From Inquilinus limosus_F (GTDB taxonomy: Bacteria; Pseudomonadota; Alphaproteobacteria; DSM-16000; Inquilinaceae), in assembly GCF_051487185.1 (NCBI RefSeq), contig NZ_JAHVDK010000004.1, forward strand, positions 186,001-250,000: a DNA stretch of 64,000 nt, read 5' to 3'. Positions 57,797 to 64,000 of the stretch are shown here, piece by piece; within the stretch, counting starts at the first letter, position 1, and each line of letters opens with the position of its first letter. The notes under the pieces were generated by a model. That model was not told the origin of the DNA. It saw only the letters and a list, made by a program, of their open reading frames with translations, and did no database searches. Position numbers and translations under genes: made by a program.

Positions 57797-60451
57797 CTAC
57801 TCCGCTTCCAGCAATTCGTGCAGCGCGCTGCCTTGGCGGTTGAGCGATTGGAAATCGCCGCGTTCGACGATCCGGCCGTGCCGCACCACGACGATGTCGG
57901 CGAACTCCCGGGCCATGCTGGGCCGATGCACGCCCCAGATCAAGCCGCGGCCGTTGCGCAGCTCGCGGATGGCGCGGTGCACCCGGCCCTGCGCCACCCC
58001 GTCGAGGGTCGAGGTCGCCTCGTTCAGCAGCAGCAGGTCGGTGTTCTTCAGGAGCGCCCGGCCCAGCCCCACCTTCTGCCGCTGCACCGCGGACAGACGG
58101 CTGCCGGCGACGCCGACCGAGAAGTCGAGCCCGACCGCGATCACGCTGTCGCGCAGATCGACCTCGTCGACCACGGTCTGGATCAGGGTCTGCACCCGCT
58201 CCGCCGCATCCGGCCGGCCGTAGCGGATCTTGCCGAACAGGATGTTGTCCTGCAGCGACGCCGCCTCGTTGAACCGCTCGGCGTCGAAGAACTCGATGTA
58301 CGGGCGAAGATGCGTTGGCAGCTCGGCGGCGAACACCTTGCGGGCCTCGAGCAGCCGCTGCTGCATGTCGGCCTCGAACACGCCCAGGCGGTGGCGGGAC
58401 GGCACCAGCTTGAATGGAAGCGACAGCAGGCGGGTGCGGTCGGCCGGCCGCAGCGCCGCCGTCCCCTCCTTCTTCGCCCGCAGCACGATCGGCTGGAATT
58501 CGGGCAGGTCCTCGGAGCCGATGAAGCTGAACTGCTCGAAGAACTCGTGGCCGGGCGGCAGGTCGGCGAACAGCTCGACCATGGTCTCGGCCATCTGGGC
58601 GCCGACCTGGATGAAGTCCTCCATCAGGCGGGTGCGCTGCAGCACCGACAGCACATACTCGTTCTCGGCCAGCGCGTCATAGGCGAAGACCGGGCCGACC
58701 GGGGTGCCGAACAGCAGGTTCTCGGCCACCGAGGCGGAGGTGTTGAAGCGGTCCGCATCGTACAGCTCGACCAGGTCCCCGAGATCGGTCTCGGCCAGGG
58801 TCTTGCGCACCGACACGCGCGCCGCCAGCACCCGGTCGGCGATCTCCGGCGCCTTGTCCGGGTCGATCGTGCCGTTCAGGCCGATGCGGTAGACGTCCTG
58901 CTCCATGTCGATCGCCTGCAGGATCTCCAGCGCCCGGTCCTGCAGCGCCTCCGGCCCGTCCACCCCCGCCGCCTGGTAGTCGATCCAGTCGGCATTGATG
59001 TCGAAATCGGTGTTGCCGGCCGCCTTCGCCTCCACCTCCCGCCGGGCCCGGCGGCGCTTCGCCGCGTCGTCGGCATACTGCGCCTCGCGCAGCGGCCGGT
59101 GCGACAGGCCGTAATACAGGTTCTGGCGCAGCGTGCCGGTGAACATGTAGCTGTGCGCGCCGACATAGCCGATGCGGCGGCCGATCACCGCCTCGCTCAG
59201 GCTGTCGTAATCGTGGTCGCCGAGCCGGATCTTGCCGCTGGTCGGCGAGATCAGCCGCGCCATCATCAGCATCAGCTCGTCCTTGCCGACCCCGGCGCCG
59301 ACCACGGCGACATGGCCGTCGGTCGGGAAGGTGGCGGTCAGCCCCTCGATCACCGTCATGCCGCTGTCGTCGACCAGCGAGACGGCGGAGAAGCTGAGCT
59401 CCTTCGGCAGCGGGCCGTCGATCACCTCATCGCCGGTGATACGCTCGATCGGCAGCAGCTCGGGCGGCTGGAACTGCTCCACCACCTGCTCGTACTTGAT
59501 CCGGGTATCGGCCTGGGTCTGGTAGTAGTCGAGCAGGTCCTTCCATGGCGCCGCCAGGTCCTTGTAGGCGGCCAGCACCGCGACCAGGGCGCCGAGCTGG
59601 ATGTCGCCGCGGATCACCAGCCAGCCGCCGATCGAATAGAAGAAGAACGGCGTCAGCTGGTTGATGAAGTTGTTCAGGAACTTGATGAAGAACTTGCGAT
59701 TGTAGATCTCGAACCGGATGTCGTAGATCGTCCCCAGCCGGTCGGAGAAATCCGCCAGATGTACGGCGGTGGCGTCGTTGGCATGCATGTCGGTGATGCC
59801 GGAGACGGATTCGCCGATGCGGTCGGCCAGCTTGCGCACGGTGCGCACCCGCTCCTTGCCCAGCTGGTTCACCCGCTTCTGCAGCTTCGGGATCAGCCAG
59901 CCCTGCAACGGGTACAGCGACACCGCCGCCGCCCCCAGGATCGGGTCCTGGACGAAGATGAAGTAGATGTAGACCAGCAGCGTCCCCGCCGACCAGATCG
60001 GCTGGACGAAGGCGTCGCCGATGAAGCCGCCCAGCGGCTCGACCTCGGAGGTGATCATCGGGATCATCTCGCCCTGCGAGGTCTTGCGGAAATGCGGCAG
60101 CGGGAAACGCAGGATGCGGCAGTACAGCTCGTAGCGCAGCCGGCGCAGCATGCGCTCGCCCAGCTTGCCCTTGTAGATGTTGATGTAGAGCTTGAACCCG
60201 CCGTTGATGAACACCAGCGCCAGGAACAGGAACGACAGCAGCAGCAGGTATTCGATCCGGTCGAACTGGAAGCCGAGGATCGTCTTGGGGAAATCCCCCG
60301 CTGCCTTATCGTCAATCGCGCCGTTGACGATCTGCTTCGGCAGATCCAGCGAATAATAGACAAAAGGAAAGGAGATCAACGTGACGATAAGGATGTAGAC
60401 CTGCTCGCGGCTGCTGTGCCGCAAGATGAACTTGAAGATGTTGGAATCCAT
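57797..60451 (-). CDS. Atypical ABC exporter-like protein with expanded, degenerate ATPase domain
   Basis: 884 residues from ATG 60451 (MDSNIFKFIL). The transmembrane half has helices at about 17-36, 66-84, 148-168, 170-186 and 266-300, exporter type. The ATPase half is ~500 residues, twice the normal size. Walker A is VVGAGVGKDE (383-392), one residue short and without Ser/Thr; the signature is LSAVQ (786-790), Walker B LLLLNEATS with Asn810 for Asp, and the H-loop VHR remains. Between them three segments look alike: TLRQNLYYG (440-448), SVAENLLFG (574-582) and SLQDNILFG (732-740), the last two inside longer similar stretches. It probably does not hydrolyse ATP normally; function unknown. 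Confidence 0.85.
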   Translation of the reverse strand: MDSNIFKFILRHSSREQVYILIVTLISFPFVYYSLDLPKQIVNGAIDDKAAGDFPKTILGFQFDRIEYLLLLSFLFLALVFINGGFKLYINIYKGKLGERMLRRLRYELYCRILRFPLPHFRKTSQGEMIPMITSEVEPLGGFIGDAFVQPIWSAGTLLVYIYFIFVQDPILGAAAVSLYPLQGWLIPKLQKRVNQLGKERVRTVRKLADRIGESVSGITDMHANDATAVHLADFSDRLGTIYDIRFEIYNRKFFIKFLNNFINQLTPFFFYSIGGWLVIRGDIQLGALVAVLAAYKDLAAPWKDLLDYYQTQADTRIKYEQVVEQFQPPELLPIERITGDEVIDGPLPKELSFSAVSLVDDSGMTVIEGLTATFPTDGHVAVVGAGVGKDELMLMMARLISPTSGKIRLGDHDYDSLSEAVIGRRIGYVGAHSYMFTGTLRQNLYYGLSHRPLREAQYADDAAKRRRARREVEAKAAGNTDFDINADWIDYQAAGVDGPEALQDRALEILQAIDMEQDVYRIGLNGTIDPDKAPEIADRVLAARVSVRKTLAETDLGDLVELYDADRFNTSASVAENLLFGTPVGPVFAYDALAENEYVLSVLQRTRLMEDFIQVGAQMAETMVELFADLPPGHEFFEQFSFIGSEDLPEFQPIVLRAKKEGTAALRPADRTRLLSLPFKLVPSRHRLGVFEADMQQRLLEARKVFAAELPTHLRPYIEFFDAERFNEAASLQDNILFGKIRYGRPDAAERVQTLIQTVVDEVDLRDSVIAVGLDFSVGVAGSRLSAVQRQKVGLGRALLKNTDLLLLNEATSTLDGVAQGRVHRAIRELRNGRGLIWGVHRPSMAREFADIVVVRHGRIVERGDFQSLNRQGSALHELLEAE

Positions 60452-60519
60452 CGCGATCCAGGTCCAGCCTCGCCGGGCACGGGCAGGACCATAGCGTGAA
60501 CTTTGCACGGCGCAAAGCA

Positions 60520-60535
60520 TGTGACGGCGGTCACG
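60520..60535. promoter_or_regulatory. CRP/FNR-type dyad in divergent promoter
   Basis: TGTGA-CGGCGG-TCACG matches TGTGA-N6-TCACA at nine of ten positions. It lies 69 bases upstream of the ABC start and 113 upstream of the glycosyltransferase start. A second dyad, CTTTGC-ACGGC-GCAAAG, is just beside it at 60501-60517. Regulator inferred by match only. Confidence 0.5.
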
Positions 60536-60648
60536 ACGGTGGGATAAAGGGTGCGGGTGACGGGTCCGAAGCCTTCGTGCTAAAAGCGCGCCGGGCGGCA
60601 GGCGTCGCCCATGTCCGCCCGTCCCGGGTCCCCAGGCGACAAGGCTGC

Positions 60649-61851
60649 ATGGCGAAGCGCACCGCTCAGGCCCGCATCCTGATCTACAGCCACGACAGCT
60701 TCGGCCTCGGCCATCTGCGCCGCTGCCGCACCATCGCCCATGCGCTGGTGGCGCGGCACAGCGACCTGTCGGTGATGATCCTGTCCGGCTCGCCGATCAT
60801 CGGCAGCTTCGATTTCCGCAGCCGGGTCGACTTCGTTCGCATCCCCGGCGTGATCAAGCTGCGCAACGGCGACTACACCTCGCTGTCGCTGCACATCGAC
60901 ATCGAGGAGACGCTGGCCATGCGCGCCTCGATTATCGAGCACACGGCGGCGATCTTCGATCCCGACCTGTTCATCGTCGACAAGGAGCCGCTGGGCCTGC
61001 GCGGCGAGGTCAAGCAGACGCTGGAGATGCTGCGCGACCGCGGCACCCGCACCGTGCTGGGCCTGCGCGACGTGATGGACGAGCCGGCGCTGCTGGCCCC
61101 GGAATGGGAGCGCAAGAACGTCGTCCCGGCGCTGGAGCATCTCTACGACCAGCTCTGGATCTACGGCCTGCCGGAGATCTGCGACCCGCTGGCCGATATC
61201 GAGCTGCCGGATTCGGTGCGCGCCCGCATGACCTATACCGGCTATCTGCGCCGGCGGGCGCCGACCAACGTGCCGGCCGACGCGGTGCCGCTGCGCGATC
61301 CCTACATCCTGGTCACGCCGGGCGGCGGCGGCGACGGCGAGGACCTGGTCGACTGGGTGCTGCGGGCCTATGAGGCGGACCGGGCCATGCCCTGCGCCGC
61401 GCTGATCGTGCTGGGCCCCTTCATGCAGCGCGAGCGCCAGGCCGAGTTCATGGCCCGCGCCGCGCGCCTTGACGACGTCGAGGTCATCACCTTCGATGCG
61501 CGGATCGAGAACCTGATGGTCCGCGCCGCCGGCGTCGTCGCCATGGGCGGCTACAACACCTTCTGCGAGATCCTGTCCTTCGACAAGCGGGCTCTGCTGG
61601 TGCCCCGGGTGCGGCCGCGGCTGGAGCAGCACATCCGCGCCTCCCGCGCCGCCGAGCTGGGCCTCGTCAGCATGCTCGACCAGGATGGGCCGGGCGAGAC
61701 GGAGGTGATGGTGCGCGCACTGCGGGCCCTGCCCGGCCAGCCGCTGCCCTCGACCCGCTTCCTGCCCGGCATGCTGGACGGGCTCGACGCCGTCGACCGG
61801 CTCGCGATGGACGCCATCGACCCGCCCGCCTCGATCCGCGCCACGGCTTGA
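60649..61851 (+). CDS. Predicted glycosyltransferase (COG4671/MurG-like)
   Basis: 400 residues. It begins MAKRTAQARILIYSHDSFGLGHLRR, trimmed, with GLGH as the MurG-type first loop; the UDP-sugar site is VTPGGGGDGEDLVDWVL and VVAMGGYNTFCEILSFDKRA. Middle conserved DKEPLGLRGEVKQTLE and GLRDVMDEP are family features. The product is unknown. A longer frame upstream has no conserved part; the ATG at 60649 is preferred. The next GT starts eight bases later. Confidence 0.82.
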   Translation: MAKRTAQARILIYSHDSFGLGHLRRCRTIAHALVARHSDLSVMILSGSPIIGSFDFRSRVDFVRIPGVIKLRNGDYTSLSLHIDIEETLAMRASIIEHTAAIFDPDLFIVDKEPLGLRGEVKQTLEMLRDRGTRTVLGLRDVMDEPALLAPEWERKNVVPALEHLYDQLWIYGLPEICDPLADIELPDSVRARMTYTGYLRRRAPTNVPADAVPLRDPYILVTPGGGGDGEDLVDWVLRAYEADRAMPCAALIVLGPFMQRERQAEFMARAARLDDVEVITFDARIENLMVRAAGVVAMGGYNTFCEILSFDKRALLVPRVRPRLEQHIRASRAAELGLVSMLDQDGPGETEVMVRALRALPGQPLPSTRFLPGMLDGLDAVDRLAMDAIDPPASIRATA

Positions 61852-61858
61852 GCAGGAC

Positions 61859-63118
61859 ATGACCGAGCGAGTGCAGAGCGTGCCGGGTGCCGGCCTGACC
61901 GCCATCGTGGTCAAGGGCTATCCGCGGCTGTCGGAGACCTTCATCGCGCAGGAGATCCTGGGCCTGCAGCAGCTCGGCCAGCGCCAGCTCATCGTCTCGC
62001 TGCGCCACCCGACCGACACCCAGGTGCACGAGCTGAACCGCCGGATCACGGCGCCGGTGCTGTACCTGCCGGAGTATCTGTACCAGGAGCAGGCGCGGGT
62101 CGAGGCGGCGCGCGACTGGGCCCGGCGCCAGCCCGGCTACGCCGCCGCCTATGCCGCCTTCCGCCGCGACTTCCGGCGCGACCCGACGCCGAACCGCTGG
62201 CGCCGCTTCGGCCAGGCCTGCGTGCTGGCGCGCGAGTTGCCGCCGGAAACAACCTGGATCTACGTCCATTATCTGCACACCCCGGCCTCGGTCGGCCGCT
62301 ACGCCGCGCTGATCCGCGGCCTGCCCTGGAGCGTCTCGGCCCACGCCAAGGACATCTGGACGACGCCGGAGTGGGAGCTGCGCGAGAAGCTGGCCGAGGC
62401 GCGCTGGGCCGCCACCTGCACCGCGGTCAACCACGCCCATCTGGCCGGGCTGGCGCCGGAGCCGGCGCGGGTGTCGCTGGTGCATCACGGCCTCGACTTC
62501 GGCCGCTTTCCCGACCCGATCGCCCGGCCGCGCCGCGACGGCCGCGACCCGGCCGACCCGGTGCGGCTGATCTCGGTCGGCCGCGCCGTGGAGAAGAAGG
62601 GCTTCGACCGGCTGCTCGACGCCTTCGCGGCGCTGCCGCCGAACCTGGCCTGGCACTGGACCCATATCGGCGGCGGCGCGCTGCTGCCCGACCTGCGGGC
62701 CCAGGCGCTGCGGCTCGGCCTCGCCGACCGGATCGAGTGGCGTGGCGCCCTGACCCAGGACGCCGTGCTGGCGGCGCTGCTCGAGTCCGACCTGTTCGTG
62801 CTGACCGCGCGGATCGCCGCGGATGGCGACCGTGACGGGCTGCCCAACGTGCTGATGGAGGCGCAGGCCACCGGCCTGTGCTGTCTCGCCACCTCCGTCT
62901 CGGCGGTCCCGGAGCTGATCCTGGACGGCGAGACCGGGGTGCTGGTGCCGCCGGACAATGTGCCGGCGGCCGCCGACGCCCTGGCCGGGCTGATCATGGA
63001 TCCGGCCCGGCGCGCCAAGCTGGGCGCGGCCGGCGCGGCGCGGGTGCGGCGCGACTTCGGCTTCGCCGTCGGCCTGGCCAAGCTGGCCCGCCGCTTCGGC
63101 CTGCCAGCCCCGGGATGA
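61859..63118 (+). CDS. GT4-family glycosyltransferase
   Basis: 419 residues. It begins with VVKGYPRLSETFIAQEILGL, the acceptor-side motif of exopolysaccharide GT4 enzymes, and has HAKDIWTTPEWEL, LVHHGLDFGRFP, SVGRAVEKKGFDRLLDAF and the donor motif DGLPNVLMEAQATGL (with Asp in place of the first Glu of EX7E). It should add a sugar to a lipid-linked or surface glycan. The stop overlaps the next GT's ATG (ATGA). Confidence 0.88.
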   Translation: MTERVQSVPGAGLTAIVVKGYPRLSETFIAQEILGLQQLGQRQLIVSLRHPTDTQVHELNRRITAPVLYLPEYLYQEQARVEAARDWARRQPGYAAAYAAFRRDFRRDPTPNRWRRFGQACVLARELPPETTWIYVHYLHTPASVGRYAALIRGLPWSVSAHAKDIWTTPEWELREKLAEARWAATCTAVNHAHLAGLAPEPARVSLVHHGLDFGRFPDPIARPRRDGRDPADPVRLISVGRAVEKKGFDRLLDAFAALPPNLAWHWTHIGGGALLPDLRAQALRLGLADRIEWRGALTQDAVLAALLESDLFVLTARIAADGDRDGLPNVLMEAQATGLCCLATSVSAVPELILDGETGVLVPPDNVPAAADALAGLIMDPARRAKLGAAGAARVRRDFGFAVGLAKLARRFGLPAPG

Positions 63119-64000
63119 AGGTCGCCTTCTACGCGCCGATGAAGCCGCCGGGCCATCCGGTGCCCTCCGGCGACCGCCGCATGGCGCGGCTGCTGATCGA
63201 GGCGCTGCGACGCAGCAGCCACGAGGTGCATGTCGCCAGCCGGCTGCGCAGCTGGGATCCGGGGCTGGACCCGGCGCGGCCGGCGCGGATCCAGGCGCTG
63301 GGCGCCCGTATCGCCGAGCGGCTGATCCGGCGCTGGCGGGCGGCCCGTGCCGACCGGCCCGACCTCTGGTTCACCTACCATCTCTACCACAAGGCGCCGG
63401 ACTGGCTGGGGCCGCCGGTGGCCGCGGCGCTGGGCATCCCCTATGTCGCCGCCGAGGCCTCGCACACGCCGCGCCAGGCCGAGGGGCGCTGGGCCGTCGG
63501 GCACCGCGCCGCCGCCGCGGCGATCCGCCGGGCCGCGGCGCTGGTCACCTTCAGCGACAAGGACGCGGCCGGCCTCGCCGCCCTCGTGCCGGCGAACCGC
63601 ATCATTCGCCTGCCGCCCTTCCTCGACGCAGCCCCCTTCACCGCCCTCGCCCGCCGGCCGGCCGACCCACCGCGGCTCCTTGCCGTCGGCATGATGCGGG
63701 AGGGCGACAAGGAGCGGTCCTACGCCCTGCTGGCGGCGGCCCTGCGGCGCCTCGCGGACCGGCCCTGGAGCCTGACCGTGGTCGGCGACGGCCCGGCCCG
63801 GCCCCGGATCGAGCCGCTCTACGACCCGGCCCGGACCTCGTTCCGCGGCGCGCTGCCGTCCGAATCGATGCCCGAGGTACTGGCGCAGGCCGATCTCTTC
63901 GTCTGGCCGGCGGTAAACGAGGCCTTCGGCATGGCGCTGCTGGAGGCCCAGGCGGCCGGCCTGCCGGCGGTGGTCGGGGCGGCCGGCGGCGTTGCCGGGA
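63115..64000 (+). CDS. GT4-family glycosyltransferase, 3'-truncated by window edge
   Basis: The first 295 residues are visible. It begins MKVAFYAPMKPPGHPVPSGD, has PYVAAEASHTPRQAEGRWAV, FSDKDAAGLAALVP, then LLAVGMMREGDKERSYALL, VVGDGPARPRIEPLY and the EX7E motif EAFGMALLEAQAAGLP. The frame stays open to the last base. It overlaps the upstream GT by four bases, so it is the third glycosyltransferase of a coupled run. Confidence 0.85.
   Translation, partial: MKVAFYAPMKPPGHPVPSGDRRMARLLIEALRRSSHEVHVASRLRSWDPGLDPARPARIQALGARIAERLIRRWRAARADRPDLWFTYHLYHKAPDWLGPPVAAALGIPYVAAEASHTPRQAEGRWAVGHRAAAAAIRRAAALVTFSDKDAAGLAALVPANRIIRLPPFLDAAPFTALARRPADPPRLLAVGMMREGDKERSYALLAAALRRLADRPWSLTVVGDGPARPRIEPLYDPARTSFRGALPSESMPEVLAQADLFVWPAVNEAFGMALLEAQAAGLPAVVGAAGGVAG

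Noticed and set aside
56739..58223. Plus-strand frame starting MAYDIVK from the palindrome
   Set aside because: The ATG exists only because the operator is symmetric; the translation soon becomes low-complexity antisense of the methyltransferase and cNMP genes.

Overview
This is a GC-rich (roughly 70 percent by eye) stretch of an alphaproteobacterial chromosome, most like Rhodospirillales and relatives (lineage inferred, not tested). The signs are the gene order mutY-dciA-dsbA-like-smc, a split F0 ATP synthase operon with both b and b' subunits, a glpDSTPQUV glycerol uptake operon, an NDUFAF5-like methyltransferase, an Nfu scaffold, and the ubiG/DUF1178/nitrilase/grxC/comF neighbourhood. I see no rRNA, tRNA, transposase, phage gene or CRISPR array. 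Both ends cut through genes (ubiG at the left, a glycosyltransferase at the right). Layout: 1-7614 holds the ubiG end and a surface-glycan block (two NAD-dependent sugar epimerases, a GT4 glycosyltransferase, a methyltransferase, a Wzz-like chain-length protein and a capsule-type protein). 7799-20778 is mostly housekeeping: DUF1178, methyltransferases, an oxidoreductase, ChaC, a secreted Gly-rich EF-hand protein, an MsbA-like exporter, a nitrilase, glutaredoxin, ComF, gamma-glutamyltransferase, an SDR and an M48 lipoprotein protease. 20817-30345 carries rimI, tsaB, rutE-like, a Bax-like hydrolase, nfu, mutY, dciA, a DsbA-like gene and smc. 30371-35706 has folE, apaG, a CNNM/CBS protein, an OmpA-like lipoprotein, an FAD protein, a solitary antitoxin and several palindromic repeats. 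35717-43225 is the glycerol operon; divergent from it, 43523-47325 is a sulfate ABC importer. 47343-53602 has an MBL hydrolase, lepA, a striking three-way-junction inverted repeat and the F0 operon. 53716-56723 has an MFS transporter, exonuclease III and an ArsR/SRPBCC pair under a perfect 41-bp operator-like palindrome. 56811-64000 has an unusual operon (degenerate ABC protein, cyclic-nucleotide-binding protein, methyltransferase) divergent from a run of three glycosyltransferases. Functional threads: envelope glycans at both ends; glutathione turnover (ChaC, nitrilase/amidase, glutaredoxin, GGT) at 9.9-18 kb; nutrient uptake (glycerol, sulfate) at 36-47 kb; and energy and translation (F0, LepA) at 48-54 kb. 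The most unusual item is the ABC protein at 57797-60451. Its nucleotide-binding domain has all signature motifs altered and carries what looks like three copies of the helical-subdomain segment. It is transcribed with a stand-alone cNMP sensor and a small methyltransferase, and a CRP-type dyad lies in the divergent promoter. It is the best candidate here for an undescribed system.
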